From contig NZ_WPCC01000004.1 of NCBI RefSeq assembly GCF_009741925.1, positions 62,001 to 126,000 on the forward strand: a DNA stretch of 64,000 nt, in the 5' to 3' direction. Below, piece after piece: positions 27,380 through 35,978 of this stretch. The notes under the pieces were generated by a model, which did not search any database, was not told where the DNA came from, and saw only the letters and a list, made by a program, of their open reading frames with translations. This DNA is from Natronomonas sp. CBA1123 (GTDB lineage: Archaea > Halobacteriota > Halobacteria > Halobacteriales > Haloarculaceae). The first letter of the stretch is position 1. The number at the start of each line of letters is the position of its first letter. A program made the translations under genes and the position numbers.

Positions 27380-28645
27380 TCAGGCGTTCTCGTCGAGCCA
27401 CGTCTGCATGGCCTCGTATTGCCCCGACTGGTCGCTGACGACGCGGTGAACGTCGTCGTCGGTGATTCCCGCGAGTGTCGCGTCGATGGCCTCCCGACAG
27501 GCGCGTACCCCGCCGGCGACGGACGAGAGCAGGTCGTCGCTCGGATACGAGTAGATGGCCGACCCGACGACGAACAACTGCTCCGTGTCGTAGTCGGGTT
27601 CGTCGACACTCCCCGTCCCGATTTGCATGTTCCGGTGGATGTTCTCGGGGCTGACCTGGTGGGAGACGACGGGGAGCGTCCGTTTGAACTCGCTTCCCAA
27701 CCGCCGCCGATTGCCGCGAAGGACGCTCTTGCAGGTGTAGATGTGGCTCCGAGAGCGGGAGTGGTCGCCGGCGACGTTGCCGGTGTGGGCGGAGTCGGCG
27801 CCGCTGAGTCGGAAGAGTTTCTCGAGGACGTCCAGCGCGATGCCGTGATTCGTCTGTGTGTAGACGCCGTGGCCGGCCCAGTGTGCGTGAATCGGATACT
27901 GGAACTCGTCGTCGTCGGCGATTCGCTCCATGTGGTCGAACCCCGAGGAAACCGGCGACTGCATCAGGACTATCGACTCCTTCACGTCCGAGAGGTCGAT
28001 TTCGGGGTCTGGGCCGGTCGTGAGGCGTTTGAATCGCTGGGTTTCGCCGGTGACGTTGAGGACGTACAGCGGGCGTCGTCCGGTTTCGGATTCGATTTCG
28101 CGGAGCGCGGAGACGATGGCTCGGATGCGGTCCTCCAGTGGACAGTACGCCGGCGAGACGAACTTGATGTCCTCTTTGACGACGTCGACGCCGTTGACGC
28201 CCGCCTTCACGGCGATGTCGTGCATCCGTTCGGGCGTCAGTCCGGCCGGTTTGAGGATGAGCCCGAGCATCGGGCGGTCGTCGACGCCGGCACGTTCTCT
28301 GAGGGTTTCGATGCCGTACTGGGGTCCGGGGAACCGCTTTACGAACTCCGGCGGGAAATCGATGCCAGTGATTTTTATTTCGGAGACGTAGCCGGCGTCG
28401 AAGAGGTCTCCCCCGATGTAGTTGAGGAGCTGTGACGTGCTCGCAGTGATGTTTTCGACCGGGAAGGCCACCTCGACGGTCCGGTCGCCGTATCTCGTGA
28501 CGCTCGCCTCGTAGTCGCCGTCGACTTTGTCACCGAACCCCCAGCGGTAGTTGCCGAGCGACTGTGATTTCGCGATTTTCTCGCCGATTCGGTGAATGTT
28601 CGCGTCGTCGTCCCCGATACGGTATTCGACCAGTATGTCGCTCAT
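27380..28645 (-). CDS. RubisCO-like protein (form IV-type, most catalytic residues altered)
   Basis: 421 residues aligned by eye end to end with archaeal form III RubisCO (for example FPPEFVKRFPGPQYGIE and RPMLGLILKP). Catalytic positions compared: K132 matches K175, but K177 is Ala; K157 and D159 match K201 and D203, but E204 is Ile (VVKEDI); H255 matches H294, but R295 is Trp (HAHWAGHG); the loop-6 lysine K334 is Asp (NVAGDHSR); the SGG and GGG phosphate loops are changed (VVSHQVSP, QIGTGSV). Carboxylation is therefore unlikely; an enolase- or isomerase-like reaction, as in other form IV proteins, is possible. Its ATG overlaps the upstream stop by four bases. Confidence 0.85.
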   Translation of the reverse strand: MSDILVEYRIGDDDANIHRIGEKIAKSQSLGNYRWGFGDKVDGDYEASVTRYGDRTVEVAFPVENITASTSQLLNYIGGDLFDAGYVSEIKITGIDFPPEFVKRFPGPQYGIETLRERAGVDDRPMLGLILKPAGLTPERMHDIAVKAGVNGVDVVKEDIKFVSPAYCPLEDRIRAIVSALREIESETGRRPLYVLNVTGETQRFKRLTTGPDPEIDLSDVKESIVLMQSPVSSGFDHMERIADDDEFQYPIHAHWAGHGVYTQTNHGIALDVLEKLFRLSGADSAHTGNVAGDHSRSRSHIYTCKSVLRGNRRRLGSEFKRTLPVVSHQVSPENIHRNMQIGTGSVDEPDYDTEQLFVVGSAIYSYPSDDLLSSVAGGVRACREAIDATLAGITDDDVHRVVSDQSGQYEAMQTWLDENA

Positions 28646-29118
28646 AGGCGCTCGACCACCTCGTCGATGCGCGCTTCGAGCGACTGAATCTCGTTGCGGA
28701 AGTTCCCGACGCGGCTTCGGTCGATGTCGGCGCGGTCGGTCGCTATCAGCTGCTCTCTGAGGAATCGCTGCTGTGTGCTGATGCGCTCGATGTCGTCGTA
28801 CACCGCGTTGAGTTCCCGCTGGAGGTCCTCGGAGAGCAGCGAGAACGTCCCGCTCGAAACGCCGGACTCGTAGCTGCCGGTCGGAAAGGCTATCGTCGGC
28901 GGTACTTCCCCCTCCCAGTTGCCGATGTTCTCGCTGATTCCCCCGAGCTCGCCGGCGATGGAGTCGCGAAGTCGCTGCCGGTCGTCCCGTTCGCGCTCGG
29001 CCTGTAGGTGTCGTTCGCGCCGCGCCGAGAGTTGATGCCCCAACAGGGCCCCCATCCCGACCGCGAGGAAATCGGCGATGTACACCGGTGATATCAACCA
29101 GTCCACCACGATGTCCAT
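28642..29118 (-). CDS. Membrane-anchored coiled-coil protein coupled to the RubisCO-like gene
   Basis: 158 residues from the ATG at 29118 (MDIVVDWLISPVYIADFLAV). One membrane span lies near residues 12-32 (IADFLAVGMGALLGHQL), then a charged helix QLSARRERHLQAERERDDRQ (33-52), a central Gly/Ser-rich loop, and a second helical region to the C-terminus (ELNAVYDDIERISTQQRF and SLEARIDEVVERL). No catalytic motif or family recognised. Its TGA overlaps the next ATG (ATGA), so synthesis is coupled to the RubisCO-like protein. A GTG- or ATG-initiated longer form from 29151 is possible. Confidence 0.65.
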   Translation of the reverse strand: MDIVVDWLISPVYIADFLAVGMGALLGHQLSARRERHLQAERERDDRQRLRDSIAGELGGISENIGNWEGEVPPTIAFPTGSYESGVSSGTFSLLSEDLQRELNAVYDDIERISTQQRFLREQLIATDRADIDRSRVGNFRNEIQSLEARIDEVVERL

Positions 29119-29216
29119 TACCGAACACGATAGTAAAACAGTTTCCTGCAACCCCCGTGTGATGCGACAACGTCCGAACCGGCGAACGCTTAAAAACCGC
29201 CACCCTAATCGGGGGT

Positions 29217-29765
29217 ATGAAACACGTCAGGATTCCGGAGGACCGAATCGGCGTTCTCATCGGCGAAGGGGGTGCGACCATGCGGGAAATCGAGTCCCAA
29301 GCCGAGGTCCGTCTGGACATCGACTCCGAGACGGGGTCGGTGAAAGTCGAGACCGTCGGCGACCCGATACTCGGCCTGAAGGGCCCGGACATCGTCAAGG
29401 CCATCGGCCGCGGGTTCGCCCCCGAGGACGCGATGCGCCTGCTGGACGACGACATGCAGTTGTTCGAACTCATCGACATCGAGGCCGCCACCCGGAACAA
29501 GAAGGACCTCCGTCGGAAGAAGGGCCGACTCATCGGCGAGGGCGGCCGGACCCGAGAACTCATGGCGGAACTCTCCGGCGCGGACGTGGTCATCTACGGG
29601 TCGACGCTGGGTATCATCGGCAAACCCCAGCAGGTCGACGCCGTCCGCAGCGCCGCCGAGATGATTCTCGACGGCGCGCCTCACGGCGCCGTCTACTCCT
29701 TCCTCGAACGGCGTCACAACGAGATGAAGTCCAACGACATCGAGTACCACCAGTTTACGGGCTGA
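29217..29765 (+). CDS. KH-domain RNA-binding protein (archaeal Pno1/Dim2 homologue)
   Basis: 182 residues with two KH domains. The first holds RIGVLIGEGGATMREIE (residues about 10-26), the second KKGRLIGEGGRTRELM (about 101-116), each with the GxxG RNA-binding loop. The ending MKSNDIEYHQFTG is typical of archaeal Pno1/Dim2, which acts with Rio1 in 16S rRNA 3'-end maturation. CTTAAAAA at 29189-29196 is 21-28 bases upstream of the ATG, suited to a leaderless transcript. It is divergent from the RubisCO-like operon. Confidence 0.93.
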   Translation: MKHVRIPEDRIGVLIGEGGATMREIESQAEVRLDIDSETGSVKVETVGDPILGLKGPDIVKAIGRGFAPEDAMRLLDDDMQLFELIDIEAATRNKKDLRRKKGRLIGEGGRTRELMAELSGADVVIYGSTLGIIGKPQQVDAVRSAAEMILDGAPHGAVYSFLERRHNEMKSNDIEYHQFTG

Positions 29766-29779
29766 GTCGGTCCCTCGAT

Positions 29780-31366
29780 TTATTTCGAGCGAATCATATT
29801 TACCGCTTTCTCCGCTATCATCATCGTAGGTGCGTTGGTGTTGCCGCCGACGAGCGTTGGCATCACCGAGGCGTCGACGACTCGGAGTCCCTCGACGCCG
29901 TGGACGCGGAGTTCCTCGTCGACGACCGCGTCATCGCCGTCGCCCATCTTGCAGGTGCCGACCGGGTGATACACCGTGTGGGCCGTCTCACGGACGTGTT
30001 CGCGCAGTTCGGCGTCGGTGGTCGCTTCCTCGCCGGGCCAGATTTCCTCGCCGCGAACGTCGTCGAAGGGCTCTGCCTGCAGGATTTCGCGGGCCCGACG
30101 GATGCCCTCGACTAACACCTCCATGTCCCGGTCGTCGTCGAGGTAGTTCGGGTCGATGACGGGGTCGGCGAAGGGGTCGTCGGAGGCCAGCGAAATCGAC
30201 CCGCGACTCTCCGGGCGGAGCTGTGTCGCACCGACCGAGAGGCCGTGGCCTTCTTCGGGGTTCTCGAAGCCGTGTTCCATGAAGTAGCCGGGCGCGAAGT
30301 GGAACTGGAGGTCGGGGGCTTCGAGGGCGTCGTCGGTCCTGATGAAGCCGCCCGCTTCGCCGACGTTGGAGGTGAGATGCCCTCGCTTCAACAGGAAGTA
30401 CTTCGCGAGGTCCCGGATTCGTCCGGCGTCGTCGAGTGTTCCGGGTTCGGTACACTCGTAGACGGTGAAGGCAAAGAGGTGGTCCTGAAGGTTTCGACCG
30501 ACGCCGGGCAGTTCGGCCTGCACCTCGATACCGTGGTCGGCGAGATGTTCTGGGTCGCCGAGTCCCGACAGCATGAGCAGTTGCGGGGAGTTGATGGCGC
30601 CGCCGGAGACGAGCACCTCCTCGACGGCTTCGGCCCGGAGGCGCGTGCCGTCCTGTTCGTACTCGACGCCCGAGGCGCGGTCGCCGTCGAAGGCGATTTC
30701 GGTGGCGTGGGCGCCGGTCTCGACGGTGAGGTTCGGCCGGTCGAGATGCGGCGTCAGGTAGGCGGCCGCGGCGCTGTGGCGTTTGCCCTTCTTCTGGGTG
30801 AGGTGATAGAGGCCGACGCCCTCCTGTCGGGGACCGTTGAAGTCGGCGTTCCGCGGGTGGCCGACATCGGTCGCGGCGTCGACGAACGTCCGAGAGAGGT
30901 CGTTCGGCGACTGGGGGTTCGAGACGTTCAGCGGGCCGTCGGTGCCGTGGTAGTCGCCGTCGCCGGGTTCGAACGTCTCGTTGCGCTTGAAGTAAGGAAG
31001 GACGTCCTCGTAGGCCCACCCGTCGTTGCCGCGGTCGGCCCACTCGTCGTAGTCGTCGGGGTGGCCCCGGATGTAAATCATCGCGTTGATGGAACTGGAC
31101 CCGCCGAGGGTCTTCCCGCGCGGCCAGTACAACTCTCGGTCGGCCAGACCGGATTGGGGTTCGGTGTAGTACTCCCAGTCGACGTCGCTTTTGAACAGTT
31201 CCGGGAACGCCGCCGGGATGTGAATCTCGCGTTTCTCGTCGGGTTCGCCGGCCTCCAACAGGAGGACGGAGGTGTCCGGGTCTTCGCTGAGACGCGACGC
31301 GAGGACACAGCCGGCCGACCCGGCGCCGACGACGACGTAGTCGTAAGCCGCTGTCTTGGTTGCCAT
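29780..31366 (-). CDS. GMC-family FAD oxidoreductase (choline dehydrogenase-like)
   Basis: 528 residues from the ATG at 31366. The FAD-binding Rossmann motif [19 protein letters not shown] is at the N-terminus. GMC signature 1 is [20 protein letters not shown] (about residues 80-100), signature 2 [17 protein letters not shown] (about 265). The active-site region [17 protein letters not shown] then [20 protein letters not shown] lies near the end. It oxidises an alcohol to an aldehyde; choline is the best-known substrate of close relatives, relevant to betaine production. GGTTTATCA on the minus strand at about 31388-31396 gives a leaderless start. Confidence 0.93.
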   Translation of the reverse strand: MATKTAAYDYVVVGAGSAGCVLASRLSEDPDTSVLLLEAGEPDEKREIHIPAAFPELFKSDVDWEYYTEPQSGLADRELYWPRGKTLGGSSSINAMIYIRGHPDDYDEWADRGNDGWAYEDVLPYFKRNETFEPGDGDYHGTDGPLNVSNPQSPNDLSRTFVDAATDVGHPRNADFNGPRQEGVGLYHLTQKKGKRHSAAAAYLTPHLDRPNLTVETGAHATEIAFDGDRASGVEYEQDGTRLRAEAVEEVLVSGGAINSPQLLMLSGLGDPEHLADHGIEVQAELPGVGRNLQDHLFAFTVYECTEPGTLDDAGRIRDLAKYFLLKRGHLTSNVGEAGGFIRTDDALEAPDLQFHFAPGYFMEHGFENPEEGHGLSVGATQLRPESRGSISLASDDPFADPVIDPNYLDDDRDMEVLVEGIRRAREILQAEPFDDVRGEEIWPGEEATTDAELREHVRETAHTVYHPVGTCKMGDGDDAVVDEELRVHGVEGLRVVDASVMPTLVGGNTNAPTMMIAEKAVNMIRSK

Positions 31367-31426
31367 ACACTGCCACACTCGCGGGCGCGTGATAAACCGT
31401 CGGACAGCGGCACGCCGCGTGGAACC

Positions 31427-31446
31427 GCTTCGAAGCCATATATAAA
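31427..31446 (+). promoter_or_regulatory. Palindrome plus distal TATA box upstream of thermosome
   Basis: GCTTCGAAGC (31427-31436) is a perfect ten-base palindrome three bases before TATATAAA (31439-31446). This places a possible operator or BRE-like element directly next to a TATA box about 110 bases before the thermosome start. Haloarchaeal chaperonin promoters are heat-inducible; a link to this element is inference. Confidence 0.35.
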
Positions 31447-31517
31447 CATTTCCCGACACCTGTTCACACACCCGTCCGCCCCCCGTACGGGGGTTTTCCG
31501 CCTCCGTTTCAGCAACC

Positions 31518-31525
31518 TTTATATA
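31518..31525 (+). promoter_or_regulatory. Proximal thermosome TATA box
   Basis: TTTATATA at 31518-31525, 28-35 bases before the ATG at 31553, is a near-consensus haloarchaeal TATA element. It would give a transcript with almost no leader. Confidence 0.6.
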
Positions 31526-31552
31526 GAACCACAGACAATCATTCGGACGACT

Positions 31553-33243
31553 ATGGCACAACAGATGGGCAACCAGCCGATGATAGTTCTTTCCGAGGAG
31601 AGCCAGCGAACCTCCGGAAAGGACGCACAGTCGATGAACATCACCGCCGGGAAGGCGGTCGCCGAGTCGGTACGCACCACACTCGGCCCGAAAGGGATGG
31701 ACAAGATGCTCGTCGACTCGACGGGCAACGTCGTCGTCACGAACGACGGCGTCACCATCCTCAAAGAGATGGACATCGAGCACCCGGCGGCCAACATGAT
31801 CGTCGAAGTCGCCGAGACGCAGGAAGAGGAAGTCGGCGACGGTACGACCACGAGCGTCGTCATCGCCGGTGAACTCCTCTCGAAGGCCGAGGACCTGCTG
31901 GACCAGGACATCCACGCGACCATCCTCGCACAGGGGTACCGACAGGCCGCCGCCGAGGCCAAGGAAATCCTCGAGGACATCGCCATCGACGTCGACGCCG
32001 ACGACAGCGAGGTTCTGGAGTCCATCGCCGCGACCGCGATGACCGGCAAGGGCGCCGAAGCCTCGAAGGACCTGTTGGCCGAACTCGTCGTCGACGCGGT
32101 GCAGGCCGTCGCCGACGGCGACGACATCGACACGGACAACATCAAAGTCGAGAAGGTCGTCGGCGGTGCCGTCGACGAGTCCGAACTCGTCGAGGGCGTC
32201 ATCGTGGGCAAAGAGCGCGTCCACGACAACATGCCGTACTTCGCCGAGGACGCCAACATCGCGCTGCTGTCGACGCCCATCGAGGTCAAGGAGACCGAAA
32301 TCGACGCCGAGGTCAACGTCACCGACCCCGACCAGCTCCAGCAGTTCCTCGACCAGGAGGAACAGCAACTCCGCCAGATGGTCGACCAGCTGAAGGAAGT
32401 CGGCGCCGACGTCGTCTTCTGTCAGAAGGGCATCGACGACATGGCCCAGCACTACCTCGCACAGGAGGGCATCATCGCCGTCCGCCGTGCGAAGAAGTCC
32501 GACATGAAGGCGCTGGCCCGCGCGACGGGCGGCCGTGTCATCTCCAACATCGACGACATCACCGAGGACGACCTCGGCTTCGCCGGCAGCGTCGCCCAGA
32601 AGGACATCGCTGGCGACGAGAAAATCTTCGTCGAGGACGTCGAGGAGGCCAAAGCGGTCACGCTCATCCTCCGCGGCGGCACCGAGCACGTCGTCGACGA
32701 GATCGAACGCGCCATCGAGGACTCCCTCGGTGTCGTCCGCACCACGCTGGAGGAGGGCAAGGTCCTCCCCGGCGGCGGTGCCCCCGAAATCGCGCTGGCC
32801 CTCGGCCTGCGTGACTACGCCGACTCCGTCGCGGCCGCGAGCAGCTCGCCGTCGAGGCCTTCGCAGACGCCGTCGACGTGATTCCGCGCACGCTCGCCGA
32901 GAACGCCGGCCTCGACCCCATCGACTCCCTCGTGGACCTCCGCAGCCAGCACGCCGACGGCGCCGACGCCGCCGGCCTCGACGCCTACACGGGCGAGGTC
33001 ATCGACATGGAAGACGAGGGCGTCGTCGAGCCGCTCCGAGTCAAGACCCAGGCCATCGAGTCCGCCACCGAGGCGGCCGTGATGATTCTCCGAATCGACG
33101 ACGTCATCGCCGCGGGCGACCTCAAGGGTGGCTCCAGCGACGACGGCGACGACGACGAGATGCCCGGCGGCCCCGGCGGCGGCATGGGCGGCGGCATGGG
33201 CGGCATGGGCGGTATGGGCGGCGGCATGGGCGGCATGATGTAA
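31553..33243 (+). CDS. thsA: Thermosome (group II chaperonin) subunit, with a one-base deletion
   Basis: The frame from 31553 gives [50 protein letters not shown] and [20 protein letters not shown], then runs out at about 32830. The adjacent frame continues [29 protein letters not shown] and the C-terminal Gly-Met-rich tail ending at TAA 33241-33243. The local sequence GTCGCGGCCGC is one G short of GTCGGCGGCCGC, which would code SVGGREQL. Restored length is 563 residues, normal for a thermosome subunit that folds proteins in an ATP-driven double ring. Sequence error is the likeliest cause. Confidence 0.93.
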
Positions 33244-33552
33244 ACCCACTTTTTGCACTTCCCTCGCGGCCCTCCGGGCCGCTCGGTCAGCGTGGCGGCT
33301 TCGCCGCCACGGTATAAGGTCGCGGGCTCTGCCCGCGACCCAGGCAAAAACTTGGGGAAAAATAGCGAGGCGGCGAAGCCGCCTCGGACTGTTGAACGGT
33401 GCCTCCGGCGCCGTGAAACATAGCGACTCGTTCCCTCCGGTCACTCGTCGCTACCCGAACTCGGCCTTCGGCCTCGTTCGGGAGAACCGCGCGCCTTCGG
33501 CGCGCGGATGCCCAAGAGCCCATCCGCACCGCCTTCCGAACGCTTCTTCCTT
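33244..33552. repeat. Hairpin array 3 with T-run core (between convergent genes)
   Basis: This 309-base gap holds no gene but at least six hairpins, mostly with three-base loops: GCGGCCC-tcc-GGGCCGC (33266-33282), GTGGCGGC-ttc-GCCGCCAC (33292-33310), GGTCGCGGGC-tct-GCCCGCGACC (33318-33340), GAGGCGGC-gaa-GCCGCCTC (33367-33385), CCGAAC...GTTCGG (about 33454-33481, with nested GGCC/GGCC) and CCGCGCGC...CGCGCGG (about 33488-33507). On the minus strand TCGCTATTTTTC then GTTTTTGCC (about 33343-33367) repeats the core of array 2. It separates the ends of the thermosome and CNNM genes. Confidence 0.75.
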
Positions 33553-34797
33553 TTATTTCCCGTCCAGCGACGCCTCCGGCTCGTGTTCGACGTGGACGCG
33601 TCGAACGCGGTTGTCATCGACGCTCCGAACCGTGAGTCGGGCGTCGGCTACGTCGAGTACGTCGCCCGGTTCCGCCGGCCGGCCCAACCGCTCGGCGAGT
33701 AGGCCGGCGACCGTCTCGCCGGCTTCCGGTAAGTGCGTCCCGATTTCGCCGTTGATAGCCTCGGTCGAGGCCGTCCCGCGGACGGTCGCTGTCGTCGGCG
33801 AAAGTCGGACGACCGCCGCCTCTTCACCGATGTCGAATATCTCGCCGACGATTTCCTCGACGATGTCCTCGACGGTGAGAAGGCCTTCGACGGAACCGAA
33901 CTCGTCGTAGACGATGGCTAACTCGGTTCGACTCGCCTGCAGTTCGGCCAACACCTCGTCGATTTCCCGCCCTTCGAAGACGTGGAGTGCGGGGTTGGTC
34001 AGCGACTGAAGCGAGGCGTCGGCCGGCGCGTCGACGAGGTCACGGATGTCGACGTAGCCGAGAACGCGGTCGAAGTCGCCCTCGTACACCGGGAGGCGAG
34101 TGACCCGCTCCGAGCGACACGCGTCGATGGCGTCTTCGACGCTCGTGGCGGCGTCGACGGCGACAACGTCGACCCGTGGGACCATCACGTTCCCGACGGT
34201 CGTCGTGTTGAACCGGAAGATTCGCTCTATCATCGCCTGTTCGTCGACCCCGACGATGCCGAGTCGCTCGGCGGTTTCGACTAACGCGACGATTTCCTCG
34301 CGGGTGACGTAGGGCCGTTCGATGTCGCGGCCGCCGCCGGTGACGCGGTTGATGGCGTCGGTAATCGACTCGAAGACCACCACGACTGGGTACAGCGCCG
34401 TCTGAACCACCTTGACCGGGCGAGCGACGCGGAGCGCGACGGATTCGGGGTTCCCGACGCCGTAGGATTTCGGGACGATTTCGCCGAAGACGAGGACGAC
34501 CGTACTGGCGAACAGCGTCGCGAGGACGACGCCGAGGCCGCCAGGGAAGCGGTCGACGAACAGCGCCGTCGTCAGCGAGGCGATGGCCACGTTGACGACG
34601 TTGTTGCCGACGAGAATCGTGACGAGCAGTCTGTGGGGGTCCTCCCTGAGCGCGACCAGCACGTCGCCGCCCGGTTCCGTCGCGAGCGTTCCGAGTCGGT
34701 GTTCCTCAAGTGAGAACAACGAGATTTCGCTCGACGAAAAGAAGGCACTCACTGCGACGAGACCGACGATTGCGAGGAGTCCCGCGGCCAAGAACAT
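33553..34797 (-). CDS. CNNM/CorC-type membrane protein with CBS domains (copy 1)
   Basis: 414 residues from the ATG at 34797. Residues about 1-185 form the DUF21/CNNM membrane domain with FFSSSEISLFSLEEHRL, VTILVGNNVVNVAIAS and FGEIVPKSYGVGNPES. Then comes YVTREEIVALVETAERLGIV, a pair of CBS domains (VMVPRVDVVAVDAATSVEDA and LAIVYDEFGSVEGLLTVEDI) and a C-terminal CorC/HlyC domain. Relatives transport magnesium or sodium/magnesium. A second copy lies at 48819-50198, the two sharing architecture but clearly diverged. Confidence 0.93.
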   Translation of the reverse strand: MFLAAGLLAIVGLVAVSAFFSSSEISLFSLEEHRLGTLATEPGGDVLVALREDPHRLLVTILVGNNVVNVAIASLTTALFVDRFPGGLGVVLATLFASTVVLVFGEIVPKSYGVGNPESVALRVARPVKVVQTALYPVVVVFESITDAINRVTGGGRDIERPYVTREEIVALVETAERLGIVGVDEQAMIERIFRFNTTTVGNVMVPRVDVVAVDAATSVEDAIDACRSERVTRLPVYEGDFDRVLGYVDIRDLVDAPADASLQSLTNPALHVFEGREIDEVLAELQASRTELAIVYDEFGSVEGLLTVEDIVEEIVGEIFDIGEEAAVVRLSPTTATVRGTASTEAINGEIGTHLPEAGETVAGLLAERLGRPAEPGDVLDVADARLTVRSVDDNRVRRVHVEHEPEASLDGK

Positions 34798-34839
34798 ACC
34801 ACACGGTGCGTGCCCGTCCACATAAGCCCCGCCGCCGGT

Positions 34840-35937
34840 CTAGATTCTGGACAGCAGCGAGCGCCGGCCCCGCTCTAAGGCGACGCCGGCGGCCAAAAGC
34901 AGCAGGCCGGCGACGACGAGCGCGACCGACCCCGACAGCGCGTCGACGACCGTCGCCTCGACGAACGACAGCGACTGCAACAGCGCCCCGATTACGGCGA
35001 GGTCGATGTAGGCCCGCGAGCGGCGGCGATACCCGAGATAGCCGGTCGTGGCGAGGCCGGCTACCGCAGCGGCGTGTACCCCGAGGAAGGCGACCAACCC
35101 GGGGACGGTGTCGGGGGCCGCAGTCGCCAGCGCCGTCACGACAGCGAGGGCGACGACGGCGAAGCCGGCCCAGCCGCCGGCGTCCCGGTTGCCGGCGGCA
35201 AACAGCCACCCGACGCCGAGGAGTGCACCGACGGCTGTGCCGCCAACGACCGCTGGCGGGCCGAAGGCGTACAGTTCGAACTGCCCTTCGAGGGTGGTCA
35301 TCACGACCAGCGTTCCGAGAGCGAAGGCGACGCCGCCGACGCGGTAGGTCCACTGGACCGCCCCCTCGCGTGTGTGACCGAGTGCGAACAGCGCGACGCC
35401 GAGCAATCCGACCGCAGGCGCGGGGTCGTCCGGCGACGACAGCGTGAGCACCAACGCGAGAACGACGGCGAGGCCGATGCCCGCGGCGACCCGGGACCCC
35501 AGCGCGTGGGCGGTCGGCAGGATGGCGACGGTCCACCCGAACAGCAACCACTCCGACCCAATACCGAGGATCAACAGGTCGTCGAAGAGGAACAGCGACG
35601 GCCCGACCAACACAGCCCCGAGGACACAGAGTGCTTGGCCGATTCGCGGGACCGACCGGTCGTAGGCGACGATACCCGACACGTACGCAAGCGCCGGCCC
35701 GGCGACGAGAACCGCCATCCGCGCCGCACGCGGCAGGTCCTCCCAGTTCGTCGCGAGAAACAGGACGACACCGGCGAACACGAGGGCGGCGCCGACGAGC
35801 GACAGTGCGACGACGACCCGCGAGCGTCCGGCCGATTCGTCCTCGTAGCGGGCCAGTATCGCCTCGGCCTGGGATTCGTCGATGATTCCTTCCCGGACCC
35901 ACTCGTCGACTTCTTCCTGGAGGGCGTCAGGGTCCAT
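34840..35937 (-). CDS. DUF2157-family multi-span membrane protein
   Basis: 365 residues. The N-terminal cytoplasmic domain (residues 1-38: MDPDALQEEVDEWVREGIID then ILARYE) is the DUF2157 signature, followed by about ten hydrophobic spans starting at VVVALSLVGAALVFAGVVLF. The function of the family is unknown. It is transcribed in the same direction as the CNNM gene, whose ATG lies 42 bases after this stop, so the two may be co-transcribed. Confidence 0.85.
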   Translation of the reverse strand: MDPDALQEEVDEWVREGIIDESQAEAILARYEDESAGRSRVVVALSLVGAALVFAGVVLFLATNWEDLPRAARMAVLVAGPALAYVSGIVAYDRSVPRIGQALCVLGAVLVGPSLFLFDDLLILGIGSEWLLFGWTVAILPTAHALGSRVAAGIGLAVVLALVLTLSSPDDPAPAVGLLGVALFALGHTREGAVQWTYRVGGVAFALGTLVVMTTLEGQFELYAFGPPAVVGGTAVGALLGVGWLFAAGNRDAGGWAGFAVVALAVVTALATAAPDTVPGLVAFLGVHAAAVAGLATTGYLGYRRRSRAYIDLAVIGALLQSLSFVEATVVDALSGSVALVVAGLLLLAAGVALERGRRSLLSRI

Positions 35938-35978
35938 GTGGTTGATTCACACGACCGACGGTGATAAATCCGGGGTGA

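Noticed and set aside
27380-28645. A working form III RubisCO of the AMP pathway
   Set aside because: Loop-6 lysine and several other catalytic residues are absent, and no AMP phosphorylase or ribose-1,5-bisphosphate isomerase gene is nearby.
28646-29593. N-terminal extension of the RubisCO-like frame to about 737 residues
   Set aside because: The extra residues are Ser/Arg-rich shadow sequence overlapping two other genes; MSDILVEYR with ATGA coupling is the credible start.
30245-31552. A long frame upstream of and fused to the thermosome start
   Set aside because: The added part lies opposite the GMC oxidoreductase gene and has no protein-like motif; TTTATATA and the conserved [10 protein letters not shown] start mark the true beginning at 31553.
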